Below, in pieces: positions 36,100-47,169 of a stretch of DNA of 64,000 nt (position 1 is the first letter of the stretch; each line of letters opens with the position of its first letter). The notes beneath the pieces were generated by a model that ran no database searches, was not told the DNA's origin, and saw only the letters and a program-made list of their open reading frames with translations. Both the position numbers and the translations under genes were made by a program. Source of the stretch: Eudorina sp. 2006-703-Eu-15 (Eukaryota > Chlorophyta > Chlorophyceae > Chlamydomonadales > Volvocaceae). Location of the stretch: contig BDSI01000120.1 in assembly GCA_003117195.1 (NCBI GenBank), forward strand, positions 310,045 through 374,044, read 5' to 3'.

Positions 36100-37590
36100 G
36101 AAAGACCGTATGCGGCATTCAACCGTGACGGCAGGACATGAACAATTGCCACTGTCAGGATCACGATGCGCACAGGACTGCCCAGTCGGGAGAGCTCACC
36201 TGTGGGTCGGCGAGGCCACGCCTGCAATCGGGCCCGGACGACCAGGCGCCGTAGAGGCAGTCAGACGCGTTTTCTCTTGCTAGGTTCCACAGAGGATGCC
36301 GCGGGCAAGAATGCGGTGTCGCTGCGGACGATGGACGAACGGAGCCGCACCCTGGTGTGCAGCCAGCAATTGATGTTGAGGCCATGGCTGAGGGCTTGTA
36401 AGCAACTGCACTTGTCGGGACTTGGACAATTGGGTCTGGCAGTGAAATGCAACACGATGACTGACCCTAACGAAAATCAAAACCGCTGTTTCAAAGCTGT
36501 CCATGACATGAACTAAGTCAACAGCGGTTACAAATTAATGCAGAGTATGCGAGACCAGTGCAATATCTACACGGCCACCTGCAAACCGCAAACATATACA
36601 ACAAGATTCGAGGCATACGGTATTGGCGAAACCTCCGAGTTGCCCTACGAAACTTGAAGATTACGGCAGAGACGCGTTTGGCTGTCGCAAACACGCAAAG
36701 ACTCAGGCCCAATGAAGCAAGCAGGTTGGTGGGCCTTGCTCTAACCGCAAACCGAAAGGTCACCCTACAGTCACCGATTCAGAGGACGCATGCCCTGTTT
36801 CAAGGACTTGCTGGCGAGCTGTGTCGATGGATGGATGGATGGAAGTATTGACGAGGTACGGCACAACTTGTAAGATATTTGGCAGACTAAATATGGCAAA
36901 ATCAACCCTTGTTTGTAGCATCCAAAGAGGGCGAACTCTGCCCTCTCATGAACTGCGAGGAGGCCCGCCCTTTTCTTATCCTCCCGAGTCCACGGATAGC
37001 GCCAAGGGTAATCAAGATAGCGCTCAAATTGCCTAACTCCAAGGTACGGTAGCTTTTGTATATGTAATAGTGAAATAGATGACATCGGGTCGTGGATGAC
37101 AGCCGCAGCACTCGCGCCTCACTCTGCTGAGGGAGAATCCCGCCATGAAGCGCATGACCAGACAGGACCAGCCACAAGCGCACTGAAGACCCGCCCTGGT
37201 CCCGCATTGCAAGGGAACTACCCTGTCCACGCCCATTTGCCGTTACGAACGATGAAGTCAAAGCAGGAGGAATCTATCACACAGTCACCCCGTAGTCCCT
37301 ATCAACGAACTACCAGCCCATCCCCTCGCCCTGCGGTTGCCAAACACGGGAGCCTGAGAGCCTCTCTTGCGCACCCGTCCGGGAGGCCCACCCAAGCAAC
37401 CCTTTATCGTTGCTGACCACCCTACCCGTGAACGCTGATAGGAAGGTTTTCAGAATGCACGTCTTAGTCGTCCCGCCGTATGGCCCCTGGTATGATAGGC
37501 TAGACCGGCTGCGGCGCGCAGAGCCGTCACAATGCAGATACAAGTTCGCGGCTGCTGGTGGCGTTTTTTGTCTAATGACGGGATGATGCA
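36100..37590. other. Intergenic, no supported gene
   Basis: The stretch between the 5' end of the OPR gene and the R-like fossil. It should contain the OPR promoter, but no motif can be assigned. There is a GATG tetranucleotide run at 36825-36842. Open frames of up to about 120 codons lack exon-like features. Confidence 0.4.
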
Positions 37591-37613
37591 CCTTATGCAC
37601 GCGCAAATGTAAC

Positions 37614-37642
37614 ATGCACCCTCTCGAGGTCTTCGAGAGGGT
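37614..37642. other. Perfect 12-bp-stem hairpin
   Basis: GCACCCTCTCGA and TCGAGAGGGTGC are exact inverted copies with a 5-bp loop (GGTCT). It lies just upstream of the inverted R-like fossil at 37,670, so it could be part of an element border. No terminator function is claimed in a eukaryotic intergenic region. Confidence 0.7.
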
Positions 37643-37669
37643 GCAGCGCTGGGTGCTCCAGGGGTGGTG

Positions 37670-37945
37670 GTAGCTGGGTAATGGGGTGCCTGTGTGGGCG
37701 ACCTTCCCCGTGCTTGGCGTTATCCATTTCTGAGGATCCCGCACTTTGCTGCGCCTATCCCTTCGGTAGTGTTGCCCCGCTGTGCGCCTCTGCTTGCTTC
37801 GGTGTCTGTCTGGGTGGGGTCATGGCCCGGTGTGTTTTTGTTGGCGGCGTTGAGGTGTGGAGGTGTCGTGCCGCCTTGTCGGTGGGGCCTGCTGGGGCTT
37901 GCCCTGGTATGCACCGTTGACCCCTTTGGGGTCCGCTGTAACTCA
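37670..37945 (-). repeat. Diverged, inverted fragment of repeat family R
   Basis: The reverse complement aligns along its length with 8285-8560 of R1: both share GGTGCCTGTGTGGGCGAC near one end, TTGTCGGTGGGG in the middle and a GGGGTCCGC motif at the other. Similarity is moderate, so this is an old copy. Only about 275 bp of the 3.1-kb unit can be recognised. Confidence 0.65.
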
Positions 37946-38396
37946 CTCTAAATTCATGGATGGCAGATGGGTTCGGTATGGCGCGTAATACAGGATGGTG
38001 AGCGATGGCAACGGCGTTGCATTACAGCGGCTCGTGGAGCTCGTGCCACTGACGAGCACTAGGATGTAGGACAGCAGCACAGCACGTCACAGCACGAACG
38101 TGTTTGGCGTACAATGAAGGGAAGGCCTTAGACCGCGGCAGGGCCTTATCGCAAATGCAAGCATTCGCTTTACGCTGCAAAAAGGATCCTTCCGGATTTG
38201 TGGTTCTGTCTGTTCCTTGTCCTGACAGGTTTTGTTTGCGTCTGTTTGCGTTACGTCTCTCTGCAATTCGCAACTTCAGCCAGCACCTGAAATCCAATTG
38301 CAGTTTACAGGAATCATCAGCTACATACAGATTATTTTAATCAAGTTACTTGTGGGACAAAAACAGCGCACAAGCTGTGACCCCTGGTTCAGCATC

Positions 38397-41300
38397 ATGT
38401 TTCCGACACCCAAGGATGAGCCTTCTACAGTGTTTACTGGCTCAACTGCAGAAGAGACATGGAAATTTTGTTGTAGGTACGTGTCGAGCCGGCTTAATGG
38501 TGGTGCTCAGGGAGGCTGTGGGACACGACAGTGCATTTCGCATGTCGCGCACGATGTCGCGTTTTCGGTTGTTATAGCATTTACGTTCTTTCCAGTCGTC
38601 AAACGCTTAACGCGGCGCGCGCTTTCACCTCTGATGTCCAGTAAAGCCGGGTGTGCGGTGATTTCCCTGCCAATACTCCAGGCGAGCATGCACACATGCC
38701 CAGATGTCGGCTCTGAGCACGACATGCCATTACGCTGCGGTCTGAACACCCCCTCCCATTATTACTATCGTTTACACCCAGGATTGCGGCGGACGCATCG
38801 CCCGCTGGGCCCCACACCACGCATGCAGTCGTCAGTGACAAGCTCGACATACCTCGCCTGCACCGGCGGCTCCGCGCCTATGGCCGAGCGTACGGCATTC
38901 CCGCACGCCAAGTCCGTCAGATGCAAGACGTGCTCGCGAGCCCCTTAGCGGCCCGCCTGCTACAGCTCCCCCGCGACCGCCTGCACGATTTCCTGGTGCT
39001 TGACGCGTACAAGCCCAAAATGCACATCATGTACGACAAGTACCTGAACGGAGTGTCTGCCGACTTTGCCCTGGTAGTGCGACACGCCCCGGCGGCAGCG
39101 GACCCCGCAGCTTTGCCCACTCGCCACCCCACGCTGTGGGCATCTTTCGAAACGTCGGTTGGGGCGCTCAGTCGTACCGTGCCGTACACACAGTTCGAGG
39201 CTGAGGCGCTGCACGCTCAGTTCGACACCAAGCTCCCGCCGGTGAGACTTGTAACGCCACGGTCGGGTGTATGGCACCTTGACATGCCAGGACCGGCAAG
39301 CGATGGCCCGGAAGGATTCTCCCCATGGCTGTGCGGGGATTTTCCATGACGAATCCACGTTGCTGGTGCTACCCATGCGCCAAGTCGCGAGGGCGAAACC
39401 TTTGCTCCGAATATGCTCAACCTACGAAGCTTCCTGCCTGCGTGCTGCCTCAAGCCTGAAGCCTGCGGGCCCACACACCACCTGGCCGCCCTCCCGAATT
39501 CCTGGCTCACGCCTGGACCGTGGGCGGACAGAGCCTGCTGGACCAGGTCCACCAGAATGGTGTGCCTCCGGTGGCGTGGCAGCAGCGGCACGTGGCGCAG
39601 GGCGCAGGGGCCGCAGCCCGGAGGGCGGAGGGACGTGTGGCGGTGGCGTCAGGGCCCCTGGTGGCGGCCTCCCTGGTGGAGACGCCCCTCATGCAGCGCT
39701 TCCAAGAGCTGGCGGTGGCGGCCCAGGTGCGTGTGTCGTACAGGTGTCGCAGGTGTCTTATGCAGATGTGGTAAAACGCAGGAGCGTGTGGGTGTGGCAT
39801 CACGTGGTAAGCGAAGTTGGAAAACCGCCCGACCCACATCAGTTACAGCTGGATCGTGTACTTGTGCGCGTTACTTGCGGGTTGCGCGCTGACTGGCGGT
39901 GCTTCAAGGACAAGGCCGCCCATGCAGCTCGTGGGAGACAATTCTGCCCCGGATCGTACGACCGCTAGCGGCTCGCTACAGCCAGCCGGCCAAGCTGTCA
40001 GCTGTCGCTAGGGTTGAGGGGAAAAGGCTGTAAGGTTTTAGCCTTGGGGTTCAGCCCTAAGCCCCTAACCTGGCTGGAGCTTCAGGACGTCGTCTCGTTC
40101 CGTCGTCCCACCTTGGGTCGATTCTTACGGACTGTGGGTCGGGTCGGGTCGGGTCGGGTCAAGTTATCGCGAGCGGCGGGTGTGATTCAATATGTTCAAA
40201 TACTCGTGGCTTTGTGCGATGTCATGCACACAAAGTGTAAAATTAATGCGGCGAGGGGGTCCTTTGGACTCCATGGGCGGTCGCACAGGCGCGCTGGATC
40301 AGTATTATTCGATGAATGCGGAACCGCGGCGTCTCCCGGGAGGCCCCTTTTGTCAGAGATGTTGCGGCCTCTGTCGCCACCACCGCCACCACCAGGTCGA
40401 GGAGCTCCGAGCCGCCGCAGTGGTGACAGACCGCGCCGCCGCCTTCGTCACCGCCGCCTCAACGGCATCGTCACCGTCGGAGTGCGATGGTTATGGAGCC
40501 AAACGCCCATGCTCGTCCACATTCATGGCGCCACAGCTGCCAGCTCCTCGGCAGGTTCCGCCGGAGTCACCAACTCAGGCTCCGCGGCCACTGCCGCCGC
40601 CGGCAACTGGACCTCTTCCCCGGCGTGACAGCGGTATAGACGAGCAGCAGCACCTGCCGTACCTGTACGACCACACGGAGCGTCTGGCAAACTCCTTGGT
40701 GCGGCTGGTGCAGACGGTGCAACGGATCAACGAGCTGAGGCACGGCTGCCGGGTGGCGTTGTTTGCAGGTGGGGCGGATTCATGGGCGGGGTCGGGCTGG
40801 GCCGGGCTGGGTTGGGCTGGGTTGGGCTGGGTTGGGCTGCCCGTCAGCGACAGCGGTGCGAGTTCACCAGTCCCCGCCTGCCCCCCGCCGCGACCTCGCC
40901 CGCACGTGTACGGCAGGCCGCCGCTCCAGCGACTTGTTGTACCTGGTGCTCCAGAACCTGTACTGCAGCATCCACCTGGACGGGTACGACGGCACAAGCT
41001 CGCTGTACGTGGTGGCGCTGCTGGGTCGCGAGATGGGGCTTATGGGAGTACGGGAGCCGGGGGAGCGGTGGGGCGGCGCGGGGCGGCTGCTGGGCACCCA
41101 CGCGCATGAGCAGGTGGGTGGGTCGCGCGGCCTCCTTACCTCAGCGCGTCCAAGAGCACGTGGTAGGCTGTTGACGCATTCGGAACCTTGGGGAACTGGG
41201 TACGGCAATCGGTTGTTGGGTGCGCGCGGGCGTAGACGTAGGGTAGGCCGTCCAGGTGCGGTGTTGGTGCATGTACGGCCATGACCTCAACCCAATGCTG

Positions 41301-43636
41301 GCGATTCCGTTCAAATCTACGCCTACACAATATGCCACTGGTTTGGGTCGAGCAGTTTTCCTTGTCTCGCGCACATGCACATGTGCTGTGGGGTTGAAGG
41401 TCAAGTCGAGGACGAAAAGCATGTCTTGCTTGTTTGTCCGGTGTACGGCAGTATTCGCGCGGAGGAGGGTTTCCCCCATTTCACTACCATGCTGGAAGCC
41501 ATGGCCTGGGACCCGGCTCGGTTAGCAAGACTTTTGGAGCGCATGTGGGCCCACCGCAACTCAATAATCCCCTTTGGACGGTAGTAGTCTCCTTTTTTCC
41601 CTGATAGTGCATTGTCATGCGCGTGCTTTTAGGCGTTTTTCGCGTGCCCTTGGGCCTACGGCTCGTATGGGTATTTGTACAGGTATGGGGTTATGCACCC
41701 CCAACCATGTATCACACACACACATACACACAGCGGGGTCCGCTGTAACGTTCATTCATTCATACACACACGCAGCGCACCACGCGCGTTGTGGCGTGTG
41801 TTTAGATAAGAGACCCGCCTGACCCGTGTGTCTGAGTGGACTCTCTGAAGGTGTTAGGAGCCGCACCGGCTGGTAAACTCGACGACACAAGCCCAGCTCA
41901 GCCTCCCACTGACGCAGCTCGTCATCCGCCCGCAGCCTTTCTACTTGTCTTGCTATTCATGTATAGGGGCGGTTGTGTGCCACACAGGCAACTTCCGGGC
42001 TTGCATATGCGCTTTACATGTCACGCGCATCCTGTATTGCCTGCGAAAGAACGCACCGCGCGCGGATCGAACCGTCTTGTGTGGGTCTTTGCCTGCTAGG
42101 GCTTACTCACACGCACACGCACACGCGCAGGTCAGTGCGCTACAACAGATGCTCGCACCGTACGACATCGAGGCCGGACGGAGGTGCGGGCTGCCGCACG
42201 CCGTCGCGCTGACGCCACTGCTGGCGCACCTGCTCTTCCTGGCCGCCAACGGCGGCGGCGGTGCCGGTGGCGCCGGCGCCACGGCCCTGCCCGACACCTT
42301 CACCACCGCCGCGTTCCTGGCCGTGGCACGCGCAGCCAGCCCGCCGCTTTCCTTCCGACAAGACTTGGAGGCGTCGTACGGCTGGGTGATTCCGGAGCAC
42401 GCTCGGTGCTTCGACTTGTTCAGGTGGGCGCAATTGTGAAACACACAACATCTCGCATGGGCTCACGGGCGTGTTGGGTTGGACAGTTGTACGGCATTCA
42501 TCAGGTACTGCAGGTGGATCGCACGTCACGTTAGTACTCAAGGACCAGTACGTTGGGTGAGCATTCGAGTGCCTTTTTCGCTCTCCTCGCTGCGGTGGGG
42601 TGTTCGGGGTTGGTATTCCTTGTTATTGTCGCAGTCTTAAGATATTCGACGACGATCGCCTTACGGGAGTAAAACCTACTTCTCATCACGTCAAGACAAG
42701 TAGAGAAAAACCTACTTCTCATCACGAATGAGTGAACGTTACTTGTCCTCGTATGGCTGTGCGACGCGGATGTGGGATGTGGGTGTGCGACGCAGGGTGT
42801 GGCGGCTGGACTCGGGCAGCTACCCGCAGGTGGCGGAGCAGGTGGTGGCGGCGTGGGAGGAGCGGTGCGCGGAGCTGCAGCGGGAGGGCCACCCGCCACT
42901 GCCCCGCCCACAGCTGATGAACAGCAACCTGGGCTCGGTGGAGGACATCGCGGCCGTCTGCGCGCTGGACCCACGGGTCAGGCCCACCACCCTGGCGTTC
43001 GGGACCCTGGCGGACGGATTCCTGCCCTTCCTGGAGCCGGCGGAGGCCGAGGAGGGCAAGGACGGGGAGGAGGCGGAGGGCGGGCAGGAGCTGGGCGGCG
43101 GGAGGGAAGAGCGGGGGAATGCGGCGGAGCGGGAGGCAGGAGGAGGCAGCACCCGAGCCCTCGGAGCGACTTCGTTGCCGGACAGCACAGGTGGCCAGAC
43201 ACGGGTGGCGGTGGCGGCAGTGCCCGCCACGGCCACCGACAGGCCCCACGTGCGCCTGGCTTCCGTCGTGATGAAGCTGGTGCAGGCGCGACCACCGCGG
43301 CCGCTCCCTCCGTTGCGCCGCGCGGCGACAGCGGAAGCGGCGGTGGCGGCAATGGCGGTCTCCGGTGCCCCGGGGGTTGAGGATGCGGCGCAGACGCCCC
43401 TGTTGCCGCTGCCTGCTTGCGCAGTCAAGCTGGGCGACGGCGACAGCGGCAAGGTGCAGGTGGATCCGCGACTGGAGCCGGAGGCAGCCCAGACGGCGCT
43501 GCGGGCCGCAGTCGACATGGCACGCGGGTCGGCCGCATCCGCCCTGGACTCAGCCGCCGTGAGTGCCGTACTGGCGGAGGCGTACGACGCCGTGACCCGG
43601 CAGGGGGTGCTCATGGCCTTACCAGTGGCGCGCTGA
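38397..43636 (+). CDS. Nicotinate phosphoribosyltransferase (NAD salvage)
   Basis: Seven exons: 38397-38476, 38782-39241, 39532-39726, 40555-40768, 40917-41113, 42131-42423 and 42796-43636; the phases close into a 759-residue frame. The enzyme couples nicotinate and phosphoribosyl pyrophosphate to nicotinate mononucleotide with ATP hydrolysis (EC 6.3.4.21), the first step of the Preiss-Handler route. Collinear family features are visible: LDAYKPKMHIMYDKYL near residue 100 (N-terminal substrate motif), VASGPLVAASLVETPLMQ, GRRSSDLLYLVLQ, then GTHAHEQ at 376-382 (in this family the conserved His of this segment is the one phosphorylated by ATP), LPDTFTTAAFL, RLDSGSYPQVAEQ near 483 (family DSGD becomes DSGS), NSNLGSVEDI, FGTLADG and VVMKLVQ...VKLGDGDSGK. 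It is longer than usual (about 400-550) because of an N-terminal extension and acidic or Ala/Gly-rich insertions. The start of exon 3 and the initiator Met are the least certain points. Putative poly(A) signal TGTAA at 43851. Confidence 0.85.
40137..40160 (+). repeat. GGGTC pentanucleotide run in an intron
   Basis: Five consecutive GGGTC units in intron 3 of the nicotinate phosphoribosyltransferase gene. A related G-rich run (GGGCTGGGTT repeated, 40797-40840) lies in intron 4. Either could form a G-quadruplex in the transcript, but nothing more can be said. Confidence 0.8.
41290..41745 (+). mobile_element. LINE 3' end (LINE-c) inside intron 5 of the nicotinate phosphoribosyltransferase gene
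   Basis: The plus strand encodes the zinc-binding tail of a LINE ORF2: CCGVEGQVEDEKHVLL, then CPVYGSIRAEEGFPHF and MAWDPARLARLLERMWAHRN, with a stop at 41582-41584, then a 3' flank ending in a (CA)n tract near 41710-41730. It is the best-preserved LINE end in the window and serves to recognise LINE-b. It lies wholly inside the intron between exons 41113 and 42131, in the sense orientation. It is 5'-truncated. Confidence 0.75.
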
Positions 43637-44606
43637 TCCCTGCCGCTGCCCTGACCCGGGGCTCAGCAGGCGGGACCGCGCAGCGTGGCGGCCAAGCAGG
43701 CCGGTTAGCAATGATGCAATACTGGAATGCGGCTGGTCGCCCGGTAGTCATGGAAGCGCACGGAGTAGGTCAGAAGCGGAGTCGTCCGCATTGCGCATTC
43801 TAGCCCTTCGGGGTTTACGAAGTAGTAGATATCATACCCGCGGGGGCGACTGTAACATAACTAATTATCTGAATACTAAGTACGCTGATTGCATGTGAGC
43901 AACAAGCGATCCGGTGGAGAATGACAGGACCAGCGAGAAGATGACGGGGTGTGGGGGTTTAGGGTGAGCGCGGTGGCGGGAGGGACAACAAGCCCAGGTG
44001 GACATCTGGGCCTCAAGGTCCGCAGGCATTCAGGTCTGACTCTGCTCTCGAAACATGCCGTAAGGCAGCGATAGCGCGTATACTGAAGTGTAGTAGCCGG
44101 CCCGGGGCCGCCTGAATGCCAGGACGCCCGGGGCTAAGACCGGGTCCGAAGTGCGTCTTCACCCCTCGTGCATGAGAGCCTACCCTACCTGCCAGCATGA
44201 GAAGGCACTGGCATTGGTCATGGTGCGCAAAGCGGCCAGAACTCAGCGGACATCCAGGGAGCTGGACGTGCCGGGACGCGCAGCTGGAACCGTTGGAATA
44301 ATGCTCTACTGGTCCCATCGCTCACGAGTCACAATCTTCCGGGGTCTATTAGCGCGGAAACCTCGCGGAGTTGAGCGCCACTGCAAGCTTTATTGCAGCA
44401 TCAGCATTTGAGCTTCAGTCGGATATGCAATAGTCGACATGTTTTCGAGATATCCTTGCATTCAGTGTCAGGGCTCGTATTTGTGCTCGGGCGTTGCTGC
44501 ATGGTATTACCGGGGTACTAACGGTGTACGGCAACTGTCGATGTGTAACTGTTTAAGGGAAGACCAGTTCCTTACTCCTCCTTATTTCCAAAGCTGTTTG
44601 GTAGAA
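43637..44606. other. Intergenic between nicotinate phosphoribosyltransferase and NAP1 genes
   Basis: Contains the putative TGTAA poly(A) signal at 43851 and, by position, the NAP1 promoter. No gene or repeat is recognised. Confidence 0.5.
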
Positions 44607-47169
44607 ATGGCGGGTCAAGACTCGGACACGCAGCTGATTCAGGTTAGAAGGGGAGGCCCGCCGCCTTTGCCTGTCTGCGCTGTCGGTGGAACGCCTTCGA
44701 TTGACGGCATCTGCTTTGCAGCCATTGTAATATACAAAAATCCACAGCTGTAACTGCGTGGAATCTACCATACCTCCTGGAGGCATCAAAATTTATTTGA
44801 ATGGAAATACGCGCGCCTCCCGTTCATAGGCTAAGCTGGCGCAGCTTGGTCTGGACCAAGCGCCTGATGAGTTTGTCTCAAGCCTTGCACCTCCAATTAA
44901 ACGGAGGGTGGAAGCTCTAAAGGAGCTGCAATCCAAGCATGACGAATTGGAGGCCCAGTTCCGGAAGGAGCGTGCGGAGCTGGAGGCTAAGTATGAGAAG
45001 CTTTACGGTGAGCATTACTTCAATCTCGATTAACCGTGTCCAGCTTTTGTCACGGAAGATTCCTAGGTTAAACTCGCGCCCTCGATATGTTCATTTCCAG
45101 CTCCACTCTACGTGGAGCGCTCGGAGATTGTCCAGGGAACCAAAGAGGTTGCGCCGAAGGAGGGCGAGCCGGCTGGGGATGGTAAGTGATGCAAGGGTGT
45201 CGGAGGTGAGCGACTGCAGCGCAGGACCATGCCAAGCTGTTTATTTCGCTTCGCAGAAAACATCAAGGGCATCCCGGAGTTTTGGCTGGCGGTGCTGTTG
45301 AAATGCGAGGTGACCATGGACATGATAAAGGACAAGGACTTGGACGTCTTGAAGTACCTGCGTGACATTCAGGTGTGGCATTGGGTGGCAACTTTGCGGT
45401 CGTGTTACCCTGGTTGAGATGCACGGGTTTCGGGACAGTTGGTGTTGCGCAGGACGCCGGTGTACGGCCAGTTTTCCTTGGCTTTTGCAAGAGCGCTCTC
45501 GATCGACGCTGCTTTTAGGGACACCGCTCCTTGGCTTACTTGATTTCAAGCATAGTGTACTGTGAATGCATAGTGTGTACCGAATTTTCTCGCAAGGGCT
45601 GCGATATGGAGTACGAAGCATGAAGCGTTTGCACAGGGGCGTATGTGCTACAAAATACTTCCTCCGCGTCGTGAGGAAATGGCAATTACGGTTTGCTTGT
45701 GGTGTTCCCGGTACCGTCGTTTACCATCCAGTAGCCGCAGCAATTTCGTTGTATCCCGGTCCGCCACAAACAGACCGAGTCCCTCGTAGTCGAAGGCGTC
45801 CCGCACGGCTTCAAGCTGCGGTTTCTCTTCGACAGCAACCCGTACTTCACCAACGAGGTCAGTTATTCCAATGCTGTAGTGCCACCTGACGTCACCCTTG
45901 AGTCTCGCGCCATCTCAGTCTATTATATGTGATTGTGCCCAGGTGCTTGAGAAGACATACTACATGCTTCCGGAGGACGATGGTGTGTTGGAGCGCGCCG
46001 AGGGTACAAAGATTGAATGGAACCCAGGTACGCGGTGGTCGTGAACTGGGTTCATTTTGAGCTTCCAGCTGCAGCTCATGCTGGTCTTGATCTCTCCGCA
46101 GGCAAGGATGTCACGGTTAAGATCATGAAGAAGAAGCCTAAGAAGGGCGGAAAGGGCGACGGCAAGCCGCAGGTATGTGTAGAGCAAAGATCCGCACGCA
46201 TGATGGCTGCTTTACTTTACCAAAACGTTGCCATCAACATACGTTGCCTGCGGAATCACGCGCGGTTTTAACCGGTTACCGTGCATGTTTTAATCGGCTG
46301 CCCTGTTTGCAGGTGAAAACCGAGCGAGTGGACTCATTCTTCAACTTCTTCGATCCGCCCCAGGTAATTAGCGTTCCAGCTGTTTCACGACGATGATATT
46401 CTTTCGGCAAACGAGCTTTCAATGAGCCCTCGGCGCGTGGGGTTCAGTCCAGCAGTACACAACATTACAATGGCGCGTCGGTCTGGCCCATGTAATTGCG
46501 CAGGTGCCAGACAGCGAGGAGGAGATTGACGAGGACACGATGGAGGAGCTTCAGGCAATCATCGAGGCGGATTACGAGGTAAATTTCTTCATTCGAGCCC
46601 ATCTTTATGGGGTTGGCAACAGTGACCTGAACCAGAAGAACCAGGTCGCCGTGATATCCAGATGCGTTTCAGATGTACCTTGGCGAGCGGTGTGCTGGTT
46701 TACACAAAATTGTCCACCTTACAACCGTGCGTGTAGGTGGGTGCGACGATTCGCGAGAAGCTCATCCCTGAGGCCGTGTCATGGTACACGGGCGAGGCCG
46801 TGGACGAGGACGGTCTCTACGTGCCCGGGGACGAGGATGACGAGGATGAAGAGTAAGTAAATAGAGTGAAACGTGGACGTCTGTCGTATCATTTCCTGCA
46901 CCTACTTGCTTATCATCCGCTTATGGAGACATTCCATTCAAGATCACACGCCTTCTCGACATCGATCTGGACACTGTTCCATGCATTTCCAGTCAGCATA
47001 CCTTGATCCGATCTTGCATTCGTCTGCTTTTTGTATCGCGGTTGCTTACAGCTTCGAGGATGAAGAGGGCGAGGAGGGCGAGGAAGAGGACGCCGCAGGC
47101 GCCGGGACTGGCGGTGAAGGGCAAGCAACCGGTGGGCAACAGCAGCCCCCGGAGTGCAAGCAGCAGTAA
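44607..47169 (+). CDS. Nucleosome assembly protein, NAP1 family
   Basis: Eleven exons: 44607-44642, 44845-45007, 45101-45181, 45257-45372, 45774-45857, 45943-46027, 46102-46172, 46313-46363, 46504-46578, 46737-46852 and 47052-47169; the phases agree throughout for 331 residues. NAP1 proteins are acidic histone chaperones that shuttle H2A-H2B and help assemble or disassemble nucleosomes. Family hallmarks in order: a dimerisation helix (LKELQSKHDELEAQFRKE), PLYVERSEIVQG, GIPEFWLAVLLK, LKYLRDIQ, GFKLRFLFDSNPYFTNE, LEKTYYML, VKIMKKKPKKG (basic patch), ERVDSFFNFFDPP, an acidic loop (DSEEEIDEDTMEEL), IREKLIPEAVSWYTGEAVDED and a strongly acidic tail. Slightly shorter than the usual ~370. The exon 2 acceptor could lie 9 nt earlier, adding Leu-Ala-Gln. 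Putative poly(A) signal TGTAA at 47251, 82 bp past the stop. Confidence 0.9.
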
